A stretch of 44,255 nt of DNA from Gammaproteobacteria bacterium (GCA_022627515.1 JAKEGK010000240.1:1-44255), one strand, 5' to 3'; positions 1 through 9,564 are shown, counted from the first letter of the stretch. Numbers and translations are program-made. Notes: generated from the sequence alone by a model not told the origin.

Positions 1-449
1 ATCTCTAAAATATTCATTAAATAGCGCACATGCATTGGTGTGCTTTTCAGGACGGTAGGTTGCCGTCACGGATTGCATGAAGCGTAAGTTGATGGCTATA
101 GATGTATAACGAAAAAATCTATAAGCGTCCGGCGCGATTAACGCCCATATGGTATTCGAAGGTTAGCCGGTTGGCGGGTAAATTGTTATAGAGTGCCCGA
201 TTATCAGGAAATATTATTTGTAAATAAGGGCGTTGATAGAAGCGCTATATAGTTCGCAAATTCAAAAAAAATTGTGCCATAATGCTCCGTAGATTAGGGA
301 GATAGGTTGAACATTAAGCTTGGATAGTGCTAAAACCTCATAATAAAACTGTACAAAAGATTCGCAGGCAGGTGTTCTTCTCATCCGGTAGTGCCTCAAA
401 AATTAAAGCCTGTTTTCACGAATAACAACATCATCGAGCGGAGTGTGCA
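1..449. other. Gene-free left flank with possible weak promoter
   Basis: No convincing coding region was found. The frames entering from the left edge stop within about 60 bases, and the 80-aa minus-strand ORF at 396-638 is a shadow of the TPR gene. A CATAAT hexamer at 278-283 preceded by a poor TTCGCA at 253-258 could be the promoter of the downstream TPR gene, but the spacing (19) and the -35 match are weak. No terminator or repeat stands out. Confidence 0.4.
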
Positions 450-1487
450 ATGAAGTTGAGAACATTTTTTCTTTTTGTTTTTGGTATCGGCGGGATTTAT
501 TTTGCGCCAACTGTTCTTGCTGCTGATTCCAGTCAGGAGCCAGACAAGATCAAACAAATCCTGCTTAACACCAGGTCCGCGGAAATGCAGGAGGATACAG
601 GCGGTGTGGATCAAACGCGTGATGTAAATGCGGTTCAATACAAGATTGGCTTTAAAGACGGTTACCAGAAAGCGGTGGAAGATCTCAAAAAGTCACTGAG
701 TGGCGGTGTTGCCGCTCCGGCAGCCGCCGCGCAAATGGTTACAATGGAAAATCCCGAACAGACCAGGGCAAAAGCCAATGAACTGGTGCATAAAAGTTTT
801 GAACAACTCGTAAAAGAGGGCAACTGGGATGCGGCAATCCAGTCCGCTTCAGCGGCAATTGGTATTAATCCCGTTGATCCAATAGCCTACATAAATCGCT
901 CCTGGGCCTATGCCGAAAAAGGCATGCTGGACGAGGCGATCAGCGACGCCAACAAGGCGGTGGAACTTGCGCCGCGCAACGCCATGGCGCATAACAACCG
1001 GGCTTATGCATATGAGCTGGCCGGTTCACTCACAAAAGCCAGGCAGGATTATAAAATTGCCTGCGAATTGAAATACCAACCCGCGTGTGACACGGTGGCG
1101 GTGTTTGAACGCGCAGTCACGGGTGATACGCAAAAAGAGGTAAAGGAATTATTGAACCGCAGTTTTCAGAAATTTAATGAAAAAGACTGGCGCGCCGTCG
1201 AGGAAATTTCCACCAAGGCGATTGACCTTGATCCCGGTAACGCCATGGCCTACGTTAACCGTTCCGGAGCGCGTGCCGAGCTGGGATTGTTATCTACGGC
1301 GCTGGATGACTGCAACCGCGCGATTCAGCTTAGTCCCGGGCTGGGTCTGGCGCACAATAATTGCGGCTACACCTATGAATTACTGGGCCAATCAAAGCAG
1401 GCGGAAGTCGCCTACCTCCAGGCATGCAATCTGGGAGTGAAAAAGAGCTGCCGGGATTATTTTCGCCTGACGAACGCCGTGCATTAA
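450..1487 (+). CDS. Secreted TPR-repeat protein
   Basis: This 345-aa protein has a signal peptide (hydrophobic residues about 5-20, likely cleavage after TVLA near residue 24), so it is probably periplasmic. After a low-complexity Ala-rich linker (about residues 85-95) come tetratricopeptide repeats with the usual alternation of AY.NR, A..D..KAI.L.P and aromatic positions. The repeats fall into two homologous halves, about residues 110-215 and 230-340. Each half ends in an ACxL...xC segment reminiscent of Sel1-like repeats. The start ATG follows a GGAG Shine-Dalgarno seven bases upstream. TPR proteins are protein-interaction scaffolds; nothing here identifies the partner. The gene stands alone, with a 241-bp gap before htpG. 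The family assignment is secure and the function unknown. Confidence 0.85.
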   Translation: MKLRTFFLFVFGIGGIYFAPTVLAADSSQEPDKIKQILLNTRSAEMQEDTGGVDQTRDVNAVQYKIGFKDGYQKAVEDLKKSLSGGVAAPAAAAQMVTMENPEQTRAKANELVHKSFEQLVKEGNWDAAIQSASAAIGINPVDPIAYINRSWAYAEKGMLDEAISDANKAVELAPRNAMAHNNRAYAYELAGSLTKARQDYKIACELKYQPACDTVAVFERAVTGDTQKEVKELLNRSFQKFNEKDWRAVEEISTKAIDLDPGNAMAYVNRSGARAELGLLSTALDDCNRAIQLSPGLGLAHNNCGYTYELLGQSKQAEVAYLQACNLGVKKSCRDYFRLTNAVH

Positions 1488-1623
1488 ATAATTTCCGCGA
1501 TCCTGGCGCCACTCCGGGTAACCTGCTTTGGCGGATGGCCCGGCATCCTGTAAGATCCTTCCTCTTTGTGATTTGCGCATCTGATTGTTTTATCGGAAAT
1601 TTCTCCGGCTTTACTGCTACACC

Positions 1624-1651
1624 CTTGATTTTTTGCAGGCCGCGCCTATAT
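1624..1651 (+). promoter_or_regulatory. Sigma-32-like heat-shock promoter of htpG
   Basis: CCCTTGAT (CTTGAT at 1624-1629) followed after 14 bases by GCCTATAT (1644-1651) resembles the sigma-32 consensus CNCCCTTGAA - 13-15 bases - CCCCATNT. The site lies about 80 bases upstream of htpG, a classical sigma-32 regulon member. The -35 match is good and the -10 is partial. A housekeeping -10 (TATATAA) overlaps the same place. Confidence 0.55.
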
Positions 1652-1728
1652 AAGTGCAAAAACTGATGCCCATTTCATCCAAAATCCTGAGTTAATAGTT
1701 CAGATCAATCAACAAGCGGGAGCAAGTC

Positions 1729-3648
1729 ATGACTGTTGAAGCGCAAGATATAACAGGACAAAAAGAAACACTAGGATTTCAGACAGAGGTAAAACATCTC
1801 CTCAAATTAATGATCCATTCGCTGTATAGCAACAAGGAGATATTTCTGCGCGAACTGATTTCCAATGCTTCTGATGCCGCTGACAAGCTGCGTTTTGAGG
1901 CGTTATCCAATGATTCCCTGTACGGCAAGGACTCCGAACTCAAGATTCGCGTTGATTACGACAAGGATGCCAGAACCATTACGGTATCTGATAACGGCAT
2001 CGGCATGACGCGTCAGGAAGTGATGGATAACATCGGGACTATTGCTAAATCCGGCACCAAGGAATTTTTTGAATCATTAACCGGCGATCAGGCCAAGGAC
2101 GCTCATTTGATCGGCCAGTTCGGCGTCGGGTTCTACTCATCTTTCATCGTGGCGGATAAAGTCGTTATTTTGACGCGCAAAGCGGGCGAAACTGCAGACA
2201 AAGGGGTGCGTTGGGAGTCTGCAGGGGAAGGTGATTATTCCATTGAGAATGTGGGCAAGGCTACACGAGGCACCGATGTGATTTTACATCTTCGTGAAGA
2301 CGAGGACGAATTTCTCAACGGATTTACGTTGCGGAATATTATCCGCAAATACTCGGATCACATAACCTTGCCGATTTACATGGCGAAGGAAAGCTATGAT
2401 GAGAAAGAAAAGAAAACCAGTAAAGGAGAAGAGGAGGTCGTTAATCAAGCTTCTGCGTTATGGGCGCGTTCCAAGAACGATATCACCGACGAAGAATATA
2501 AAGAATTCTACAAACATGTGGCCCATGATTTTGAGGAACCTATTGCGTATACTCATAACCGGGTGGAAGGCAAATATGAATACACTTCGCTATTTTATAT
2601 CCCTTCCCGCGCGCCGTTTGATCTGTGGGACCGGGAAAGCCGGCATGGGATCAAGCTGTATGTGCGCCGGGTATTCATTATGGATGACGCCAAGCACATT
2701 ATGCCAAACTACTTGCGGTTTGTCCGGGGGCTGGTGGACTCGGACGATCTGCCGTTAAATGTATCCCGGGAAATTCTGCAGCAAAATAAAGTCATTGATA
2801 ATATCCGCTCTGCCTCGGTTAAAAAAGTGCTGGGCTTGCTGGAAGATGTCGCCAAAAACGATCCCGCCAAATATCAGACCATCTGGAACGAGTTTGGCCG
2901 TGTCCTGAAAGAAGGGCCGGGTGAGGATTTTGCCAATAAGGATAAAATTGGCGGCTTGTTGCGGTTTGCATCAACGCATACCGATACAAAAGAGCAAAAC
3001 GTGTCGCTTGCAGACTATATGAGCCGTGTGAAAGAGGGGCAGGACGGCATCTATTATATTACCGCCGACAGTTTTGCGTCCGCCAAAAACAGCCCGCATC
3101 TGGAAATCTTCCGCAAAAAGGGTGTGGAAGTATTAATGTTATCCGACTCCGTAGATGAATGGCTGGTGAGTTCGTTAATGGAATACGAAGGCAAGCAGCT
3201 TGTCAGCATCACTAAAGGCGAGCTGGATCTCGGTAAACTGGAAGGCGAGGAAGAGAAAAAAGAACAGCAGGAAGCCGGTAAGGAATTTCAGGGTATCATA
3301 GCGCAAATGAAGGACACGCTGGGCGAGCAGGTTAAAGACGTGCGGCTTACGCATCGTTTGACGAATTCACCGGCATGCCTGGTAAAGGACACCTACGACA
3401 TGAGCGCCAACCTGGAGCGCATATTGAAACAGGCCGGGCAATCGATACCCGCTTCCAAGCCCATCCTGGAATTGAATCCGCAACATCCCCTGATGCAGAA
3501 GTTAAAAGACGAAAAAGACAGCGGACGGTTCACGGATATGACATTTATATTGTTTGATCAGGCGTTATTGGCGGAGGGCGGGCAACTGGATGACCCGGCG
3601 GCGTTTGTCAGCCGGCTGAATCAATTGTTATTGGATTTATCAAAATAA
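1729..3648 (+). CDS. htpG: Molecular chaperone HtpG (bacterial Hsp90)
   Basis: HtpG is the cytosolic Hsp90 homologue, an ATP-dependent dimeric chaperone that remodels client proteins together with DnaK. At 639 aa it is close to the usual 620-640. The GHKL ATP-binding N-domain is intact: [11 protein letters not shown] (about 46-56), DNGIGM (88-93) and the lid/glycine motif [11 protein letters not shown] (about 129-139). The middle domain contains the conserved DLPLNVSRE segment with the catalytic-loop arginine, followed by the C-terminal dimerisation domain. A charged Lys/Glu-rich stretch near residues 505-515 links the middle and C-terminal domains. The start ATG has a GGGAG Shine-Dalgarno. 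A sigma-32-like promoter lies upstream, and the gene is convergent with the M48 protease gene. Confidence 0.98.
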   Translation: MTVEAQDITGQKETLGFQTEVKHLLKLMIHSLYSNKEIFLRELISNASDAADKLRFEALSNDSLYGKDSELKIRVDYDKDARTITVSDNGIGMTRQEVMDNIGTIAKSGTKEFFESLTGDQAKDAHLIGQFGVGFYSSFIVADKVVILTRKAGETADKGVRWESAGEGDYSIENVGKATRGTDVILHLREDEDEFLNGFTLRNIIRKYSDHITLPIYMAKESYDEKEKKTSKGEEEVVNQASALWARSKNDITDEEYKEFYKHVAHDFEEPIAYTHNRVEGKYEYTSLFYIPSRAPFDLWDRESRHGIKLYVRRVFIMDDAKHIMPNYLRFVRGLVDSDDLPLNVSREILQQNKVIDNIRSASVKKVLGLLEDVAKNDPAKYQTIWNEFGRVLKEGPGEDFANKDKIGGLLRFASTHTDTKEQNVSLADYMSRVKEGQDGIYYITADSFASAKNSPHLEIFRKKGVEVLMLSDSVDEWLVSSLMEYEGKQLVSITKGELDLGKLEGEEEKKEQQEAGKEFQGIIAQMKDTLGEQVKDVRLTHRLTNSPACLVKDTYDMSANLERILKQAGQSIPASKPILELNPQHPLMQKLKDEKDSGRFTDMTFILFDQALLAEGGQLDDPAAFVSRLNQLLLDLSK

Positions 3649-3688
3649 CAATCAATGCAGCTGTCGAACGGTAGAGAAGCAAGTCATG

Positions 3689-5251
3689 CTATTCCACAAT
3701 TTGGGCGCCGGTGAAATTCACCTGAACTTTGCCGGCTTTGCCCAGCGCGCTGGCGGGAACACCCGTAGTTAAACTGACCTGGGCGCCGGGTTTAATTGTT
3801 TGCGTCATTTGGAAATCTTTCTGAAATATCCGGCTGCCGCTTTCCGCATACAGATTCACGGTGAGCCGCAAATTTTTCACCGGCACAAGTGAGCGGTTTT
3901 TAAGTTCGATAACCACATTACCCGCGCGGTCAGCGCCGCCCTGATAGGCAATATATCTGGAAGGATTAGCGGGTAAATCGAGGCGCGTATAGGCCAGCGC
4001 CGACTTTTGTCCCGCTTCGGACTTGGAATCCGCCGCTTTTCCATAGTACTCCTTCGCCGCCTGCAAGTCGTTTTCTTTTTCCGCGATGGTTCCCAGCGCG
4101 TGATAAGCCGGGGCGGTGGGTAACAACGCAATGCTTTTTTGCAAATCCTGTTTGGCCAGTGTGTTTTGGGTTAGTTTTTCGTGAGTCAGGCCGCGTTCCA
4201 GGTAAAACAGAAAAAATTCGGGATTGTAATTAATAGCGGTGGTAAATGATTTTTCAGCCTCAGCAAATCGTTTTTCGTAGTAGTGGATATCGCCTTTCAA
4301 CGCATAAAACAGCGCCTCTCTGGGTTCGATTTTTAATGCGCTATCGGTCAGTGCCATTGCTTTCTGTGGATTATTTTCCTTAACCGCTGTTTTTGCCTGT
4401 TCAAGCTGATCGTAAGCGGGTTTGGTTTTTATAAGATGGGCAATTCTCTGTTGGTAAATATCTTCATTGCGAACACCTTTTACATTGAGTTGCCGGGCGG
4501 TGGCTTTGTTGGCGTCGACGCGCTCCTGTGAAGGCGGGTGGCTGGCAAATAAGCCTTCCAGCCAGTTGGATTGCCTGCCAGCAGACAACTTGACAAAAGT
4601 TTCCTGCAGTTTGATCGCGGCGGCTGGGTCGTATCCCGCTTTTGCCATATATTTCATGCCATAAAGATCGGACTCCAGTTCGGCATCGCGGCCGTATTTT
4701 TGACTGATCAGCTGGCTGCCAAGTGCGGCAGCGCCAACGATCAGTTCCGCGTTGTCTTCTCCACTGGTAGCGATACCCAGTCCCACAATGCCGGCATTGA
4801 GCAGCATGCCCCGTTCCATACTTTTTGCGCCATGACGCGCCGCTGCGTGAACAATTTCGTGGCCCAGCACCGCCGCCAGCTCCGCTTCGCTATTCAACTC
4901 CAGTAACAATCCCCGGTTCACCGCTATCTTGCCGCCAGGCAATGCCCAGGCATTGGGTACCGGATTATTGAGTACGACAAATTCATACGGCAATTCGGGA
5001 CGATCGCTGACCGCCGCGAGTTTTTGACCCACCGCGTTCACATATCGACTCAATTCCTTGTCGATTACGTAGACGCCGCCCTGTGATTGCTGCGATGGCA
5101 GGTAATTTTCCTGGCCTATAGAAATTTCCTGGCTTTCCGATACCAGCTGCAGTTCGGTTTTACCGGTTACCGGATTGGTCCCGCAGGCGTTTATCAACGC
5201 AAATGCAATAACGAGAGGCGCGAGTTTAGACAGGATTGAGTTGCCAGACAT
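3689..5251 (-). CDS. M48 family metalloprotease lipoprotein with TPRs and C-terminal beta domain
   Basis: This is a periplasmic zinc metalloprotease of the BepA/LoiP type, a family involved in outer-membrane protein quality control. The ORF track starts at a TTG (5269); the ATG at 5251 gives a better signal sequence start (MSGNSILSK). A lipobox ending INAC places the acylated Cys near residue 23. The zinc motif HEIVH lies at about 131-135, with a downstream ELESDLYGMKY segment supplying the third ligand. After the protease domain come several TPRs. The last roughly 90 residues look like a beta-strand-rich domain, which would exceed the usual 480-490-aa BepA layout. An extended -10 promoter lies upstream. 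The gene is separated by 220 bp from dolP on the same strand. Family assignment is secure; orthology to bepA is plausible but not proven. Confidence 0.9.
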   Translation of the reverse strand: MSGNSILSKLAPLVIAFALINACGTNPVTGKTELQLVSESQEISIGQENYLPSQQSQGGVYVIDKELSRYVNAVGQKLAAVSDRPELPYEFVVLNNPVPNAWALPGGKIAVNRGLLLELNSEAELAAVLGHEIVHAAARHGAKSMERGMLLNAGIVGLGIATSGEDNAELIVGAAALGSQLISQKYGRDAELESDLYGMKYMAKAGYDPAAAIKLQETFVKLSAGRQSNWLEGLFASHPPSQERVDANKATARQLNVKGVRNEDIYQQRIAHLIKTKPAYDQLEQAKTAVKENNPQKAMALTDSALKIEPREALFYALKGDIHYYEKRFAEAEKSFTTAINYNPEFFLFYLERGLTHEKLTQNTLAKQDLQKSIALLPTAPAYHALGTIAEKENDLQAAKEYYGKAADSKSEAGQKSALAYTRLDLPANPSRYIAYQGGADRAGNVVIELKNRSLVPVKNLRLTVNLYAESGSRIFQKDFQMTQTIKPGAQVSLTTGVPASALGKAGKVQVNFTGAQIVE

Positions 5252-5344
5252 GATGTTTAATTGGTCCAATCAAACGGGTCAGTACGATATGCTTTCCAAA
5301 CGCGAGATTTCAACAATTGCTGGTTCGAAAAAAAAATTTTAAAG

Positions 5345-5353
5345 ATTATACCA
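5345..5353 (-). promoter_or_regulatory. Extended -10 promoter for the M48 protease gene
   Basis: Read on the minus strand the sequence is TGGTATAAT, a perfect TATAAT with the TGn extension, about 90 bases upstream of the M48 ATG. No good -35 is seen at 16-18 bases. An A/T tract sits just downstream of the expected transcription start. Confidence 0.5.
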
Positions 5354-5489
5354 CTTCAACTGCGAAGGTTTATGATATTGCGCAATGATATTTGAGAGAT
5401 CACAAACATCCCCAATAGTTTTCGATCCCGCAATGGGAAAGGAATAACTGGCCGATTATCGAGGATGATGGAATTGTCCGGCTGTATTG

Positions 5490-6092
5490 TTATTTTGCAG
5501 GCGCCGGTGCTGCCGGTTCGGGAATGTATTCAAACATGGTGACGACACTTTGGACGCCTGTGACATTTCGCGCCACTTCCGCAGCGATTGCCGCTTCTTT
5601 TTCCGTCACCAGCCCCATGAGGTAAACAATGTCGTTTTCCGTGACGACCTTTATATAGTTGGTTTCCAGTTGCTTGTTTTTCATCAATTGCGATTTTACT
5701 TTGGAGGTAATCCAGGAGTCGCCGGATCTGGCTTCAAATGACGTCAGGTCCGCCACAACCAGTTCGCTGTGAACACGCCGCACATCAGGAATATTCCGCA
5801 CGATGTCAATGACTTTTTGACGCAGCTCTTCGGAAAGTGCTTCGCCGGATAGCAGCACGATCCCGTTAAAGCTGGTGACATTCACGTGAATTTTCTTGTT
5901 AATGCTGGTGTCACCATACAAGGTGTTTGTGGCTTTGGATTCTATGTTTTCATCCTTCACGATGGTGTTGGTATCGCGCCTGTCGGGTAATACCGAGCAC
6001 GATGCCAGGAGCAGTAGAACCAGCAGTACAGCGGCCGGGAAAAACGCCGGCGGACAAAGGCGATAGAATTGTAATATTGTTTTGCCGTACAT
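5490..6092 (-). CDS. dolP: BON-domain outer-membrane lipoprotein DolP (YraP-like)
   Basis: The 200-aa lipoprotein has a hydrophobic signal sequence and lipobox LLASC (Cys 32). Two BON domains follow, at about residues 47-113 and 120-190, with the typical VxVxxxNGxVxLxG pattern (NGIVLLSG in the first, NDIVYLMG in the second). In E. coli, DolP (YraP) binds anionic phospholipid at the division site and supports outer-membrane integrity and BAM function. It is encoded directly downstream of yraN (6-bp gap) and lpoA. The C-terminus is a Pro/Ala-rich tail. Family and context agree, so the assignment is strong. Confidence 0.92.
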   Translation of the reverse strand: MYGKTILQFYRLCPPAFFPAAVLLVLLLLASCSVLPDRRDTNTIVKDENIESKATNTLYGDTSINKKIHVNVTSFNGIVLLSGEALSEELRQKVIDIVRNIPDVRRVHSELVVADLTSFEARSGDSWITSKVKSQLMKNKQLETNYIKVVTENDIVYLMGLVTEKEAAIAAEVARNVTGVQSVVTMFEYIPEPAAPAPAK

Positions 6093-6098
6093 ATCTGA

Positions 6099-6509
6099 TC
6101 AAGCCTGAATAGCGTTGGGAATCCAGTCGATTGCCTGGCCTTGTTCGACGGATTTTTTTCCCATGGATTTTTGTTGCATGGTAACAGACACAACGTCGAT
6201 GCGGCAGGGAATCAGTGTATATTGCCGATGGTGTTGTAAAAAATACTCGGCGCACCTGATGATTTTCTGCTGCTTGCGAAAGTTCACTGATTCGGCCCCG
6301 TCACCAAACCGGATTCCGCTGCGATAGCGTACCTCCACAAAAACCAGCTCTTGATTCTGCTGCATAATTAAATCAATTTCGCCAAGCTTGCAGCGATAGT
6401 TCCTTTCTATCAAATGCATGCCCCGGGATTGCAGGAATCGCAATGCCGCGTCTTCAGCACGCTGGCCAAGCGTGGCGGCGGTATCAGCTGATCCGGAAAA
6501 CAAATTCAT
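6099..6509 (-). CDS. yraN: YraN family protein (UPF0102)
   Basis: This 136-aa protein belongs to the UPF0102/YraN family, a small restriction-endonuclease-like fold of uncertain role linked to DNA processing. The diagnostic core is visible: A..FL...G..LIERNYRCKLGEIDLI followed by FVEVRYR (about residues 25-65), which carries the acidic and Lys residues of the nuclease-like motif. The start ATG lies two bases after the lpoA stop, so the two genes are translationally linked. The C-terminal 35 residues are poorly conserved-looking. Confidence 0.93.
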   Translation of the reverse strand: MNLFSGSADTAATLGQRAEDAALRFLQSRGMHLIERNYRCKLGEIDLIMQQNQELVFVEVRYRSGIRFGDGAESVNFRKQQKIIRCAEYFLQHHRQYTLIPCRIDVVSVTMQQKSMGKKSVEQGQAIDWIPNAIQA

Positions 6510-6511
6510 GG

Positions 6512-8518
6512 CTAGAATTTGTCAAGGATGCGGGGTTTGCCGTCGACAAACTCTGCCCACACCAGGCGTCGAAGCAGCCGGTTGTTAACGTCCAGATAGA
6601 GTAAACCGGTTTCACCCTGATATGAAGAAAATTGATTGCGGCGCATTCGGTTCAGCTCTGAAATAACGTTAAATGCATCAATGCCCAGCGCATACATGCG
6701 CATATAGCGCTGGCTGGAATCCGGCCAGAGTTTTTCAATCCGTGATTTCAGTTCGTTATTGCTCTTACTATGACTCAATGTCCATGGCATGTCGCTGAAT
6801 TTCACATCGTTCATGTCCCGGTCCATGTTGGGTTGCAACGTGCCGCTATATACATGAGAGGTCGCATAAACGGGAATTTCCGCTGCCCGGTGGAAGCGTA
6901 ATTGCGGCCTTAACAGGCGCCCTTGCCGTGAAAAAGCTCCCATAAATATCATATCCACATCCTTGCGGCGCCTGGATTCAAATTCAAAATTCGTATTCAC
7001 CACCCGTTTAAGGTCATCGGCGCGTTTCTCGCTTTCATCCAGATTCAGTAACTTCTTGATAGGTAAACCATAGTCGCTTTTTTGGGCGTCATAGGTTTGA
7101 TGTTCGACAACTTCTCCACCCAGTTCTTCCCAGCGTTCCCGGAAAGCCGCGAACACTCGTTCTCCCCAGGCGGTATTAGGAATTATAACCGCCGCTTTGT
7201 GATGTCCATCTAGCCAGGCGTGTTCCGCCACTTGTTTTGCTTCCTGTTCGGGGGAGAGGCTCATTTGAAAAAAATTACCGTTAGGAGCTTGCGCGGTTTC
7301 GCTGTAATTCAAAGCCAATACCGGCGCCGGAAATTCGCTCTGTTGAATCAATGTGTTTACCGAATCCTTGTTCAATGGTCCCACGACAAATTCAGCGCCA
7401 TCATTTATCGCTTGTTGATAAATCGCCTGAATTTGCCGGGGATCGTCCCCTTCGTCATATATTTTTAGAACCGGTCTGTGCGCATCGTCTTTCTGGCTGT
7501 AATAGGTAGCAAGGAAACCATCCTGTACCGCTTGCGCGGCTTTGCCAAAGCGGCCCTTGAGCGGGAGGATCAAAGCAATTTTTGCCGGCCGGCCTAACGC
7601 CTCCGGCTGCTGGCCAATGATGGTTTTAAGAATGGATAAGTTAACTGGATGATCAGGAAATTTTTCCATCCATTGGTCAATTTGCTGTTGAGCCTGCTGT
7701 TCATCACCTGCGGTTTTGGCAATATAGGCAAGCGTTATCCAGCCTTGCATGGTTTTATCAAACGGTTTATTCGTGAGCGCGGAAATTTCCGAAGCGCCAA
7801 GTTCCTGCAAGTCCCTTAATATGATTTCCTGGTTTTCCAGAATTTGCGCTTCATCGTTAATCAGAGTGTTTAGCGACTGACGCGCAATCGCGGAACCGGC
7901 ATAGTCTTTTTTTGCATAAAACGCGTCAATCTGTTTGTTGTAAAAGTCCTTCTGCAATTCCGGGCGCGCATTTTTAATCAGCCCGGAAATGGAGTTCAAT
8001 TGCGTGACGGCCATATCCGGATGCTGGTTTGCCAGTGAAAGTTGCGCTGTCAATAATGTCTTGCGGATATGAAAACTGTTGTCCAGATTGGCAACATTGA
8101 TTTCATTCAGGATTTGTTCGGCTTGCAACAGGTAGTTGCCCTGTAAAAGCAGGGACGCAATTTGTAACTGGTATTCCTGCCGTTGCGGAGACTCGACGCT
8201 GGCTGCCAATTCGGATAACAAGAGCGCGGCATCCAGATAACGGCCGATTTTGATCAAGTCTTTCGCCGGATTTTCATATCGTTGCTGGGTTTCGATTTCA
8301 GTGGGCGCTGTCACGGGCACCGCTGGTGATGCTCCCGGGCGCAGTATGGTTGAGGGAAAGCCTGTGGGACGTTCCCCGGCCGGAGCAGGTTCAGGCGGCC
8401 TGGCGGGAGCCCCGCCACATGAGGCGATTATTATCAACAGGAGAGCGGCAATTCCAGCGCGAACCGGTTTGCAGGTGAACAAATTTGAATAAGATAAAGG
8501 GGAATGGTTAGTCATCAT
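6512..8518 (-). CDS. lpoA: Penicillin-binding protein activator LpoA
   Basis: LpoA is an outer-membrane lipoprotein that reaches through the periplasm to activate the bifunctional synthase PBP1A. The 668-aa ORF begins with a signal sequence and lipobox IIASC (Cys about 34). A Pro-rich linker follows, then a helical TPR-like N-domain and a C-domain with a type-I periplasmic-binding-protein fold, recognisable by IALILPLKGRFGKAAQA near residue 320 and GPLNKDSVN. The length matches E. coli LpoA (678 aa). Tandem ATG codons at 8518 and 8515 both serve as possible starts, and the Shine-Dalgarno is weak. The gene is divergent from rsmI, with a 145-bp shared intergenic region, and heads the lpoA-yraN-dolP group. 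Confidence 0.93.
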   Translation of the reverse strand: MMTNHSPLSYSNLFTCKPVRAGIAALLLIIIASCGGAPARPPEPAPAGERPTGFPSTILRPGASPAVPVTAPTEIETQQRYENPAKDLIKIGRYLDAALLLSELAASVESPQRQEYQLQIASLLLQGNYLLQAEQILNEINVANLDNSFHIRKTLLTAQLSLANQHPDMAVTQLNSISGLIKNARPELQKDFYNKQIDAFYAKKDYAGSAIARQSLNTLINDEAQILENQEIILRDLQELGASEISALTNKPFDKTMQGWITLAYIAKTAGDEQQAQQQIDQWMEKFPDHPVNLSILKTIIGQQPEALGRPAKIALILPLKGRFGKAAQAVQDGFLATYYSQKDDAHRPVLKIYDEGDDPRQIQAIYQQAINDGAEFVVGPLNKDSVNTLIQQSEFPAPVLALNYSETAQAPNGNFFQMSLSPEQEAKQVAEHAWLDGHHKAAVIIPNTAWGERVFAAFRERWEELGGEVVEHQTYDAQKSDYGLPIKKLLNLDESEKRADDLKRVVNTNFEFESRRRKDVDMIFMGAFSRQGRLLRPQLRFHRAAEIPVYATSHVYSGTLQPNMDRDMNDVKFSDMPWTLSHSKSNNELKSRIEKLWPDSSQRYMRMYALGIDAFNVISELNRMRRNQFSSYQGETGLLYLDVNNRLLRRLVWAEFVDGKPRILDKF

Positions 8519-8663
8519 GTGTATTCATCAATTTCAGGGTTTGGATTCAAAAACCATTGCTGGTAATTTCAAGTTAACAAGCCTGTGCCGGAATGCAATT
8601 GGCGGCGGTCATTTACAATATTAACATTGACCGGTGGATCCTCAAGTCATAGGCTATTGTTTC

Positions 8664-9515
8664 ATGACAAATTCCGCTCAAAATGGAACCTTATATATCG
8701 TTGCCACGCCAATCGGTAATCTTGGTGATATAACCTATCGCGCGGTTGAGATACTACGGCAGGTGGATTTGATCGTTGTGGAAGATTCGCGCCATAGCGC
8801 CAAGTTGTTCCAGCATTACAATATTACATCACCTGCTTACGTTTTACATGACCACAATGAGAAAGAAAATTCCATTAAATTGGTAGAAAAACTGCAACAA
8901 GGCGTTGATCTCGCCCTCATTTCCGATGCAGGCACGCCGTTAATTAGCGACCCGGGCTACTGGCTTGTCAATCTTGCGATTCAGCATTCTATCCCCGTGG
9001 CGCCTATTCCCGGACCCAGCGCATCCATCAGCGCGTTGTCGGTATCCGGTTTACCGAGTGACCGTTTTTGTTTTGAAGGATTTTTACCGGCAAAAACACA
9101 GGCGCGTAAAAATCGCTTGCAAGAATTGGCAAGTGAAACGCGGACCCTGATTTTTTACGAGGCGCCTCATCGCATACTGGATTCATTGCGGGATTTGACA
9201 GTTATTTTCGGCCCCGGGCGTCCCGCGGTAATTACCCGGGAATTGACCAAAACATATGAGACAGTCCTGCGCGCGCCGCTGGCTGAAATACTGGATATCG
9301 TTGAGCGTGACGCTAACCAGCAAAAAGGGGAATTTGTCATTTTGGTTCACGGGGCGGAAACCAGATTGGTTGGCGACGAGGAGCAGGTTCGTTTGTTGGG
9401 TATCTTGCTGGAAGCGATGCCGGTTAAAACCGCGGCTTCAATTGCATCGAAAATTACGGGTATCAAAAAGAATCAGCTGTATGAGCGTGCGCTGGAACTA
9501 AAAGGTGCTCGCTAA
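8664..9515 (+). CDS. rsmI: 16S rRNA 2'-O-ribose C1402 methyltransferase RsmI
   Basis: RsmI methylates the 2'-OH of C1402 in 16S rRNA with S-adenosylmethionine, next to the N4-methylation made by RsmH, which is encoded 1.3 kb downstream. The SAM-dependent tetrapyrrole-methylase-type fold shows its hallmark YIVATPIGNLGDIT at the N-terminus, then VEDSRHS, ISDAGTPLISDPG and PGPSASISALSVSG. The ORF track opens at a GTG (8634), but the ATG at 8664 starts ten residues later and immediately precedes the conserved GTLYIVATP, so it is preferred (283 aa). The gene is divergent from lpoA, as in E. coli (yraL/yraM). Confidence 0.95.
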   Translation: MTNSAQNGTLYIVATPIGNLGDITYRAVEILRQVDLIVVEDSRHSAKLFQHYNITSPAYVLHDHNEKENSIKLVEKLQQGVDLALISDAGTPLISDPGYWLVNLAIQHSIPVAPIPGPSASISALSVSGLPSDRFCFEGFLPAKTQARKNRLQELASETRTLIFYEAPHRILDSLRDLTVIFGPGRPAVITRELTKTYETVLRAPLAEILDIVERDANQQKGEFVILVHGAETRLVGDEEQVRLLGILLEAMPVKTAASIASKITGIKKNQLYERALELKGAR

Positions 9516-9529
9516 AGACTATCAAGCGC

Positions 9530-9557
9530 TTGCTTTTTGCAGATAGTCACATATATA
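9530..9557 (+). promoter_or_regulatory. Putative rnpB promoter
   Basis: TTGCTT (9530-9535) and TATATA (9552-9557) are separated by 16 bases, predicting a start near 9564, one base before the inferred 5' end of the RNase P RNA. It overlaps the end of rsmI closely, so rnpB has its own start site. Confidence 0.5.
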
Positions 9558-9564
9558 AGAGCTT

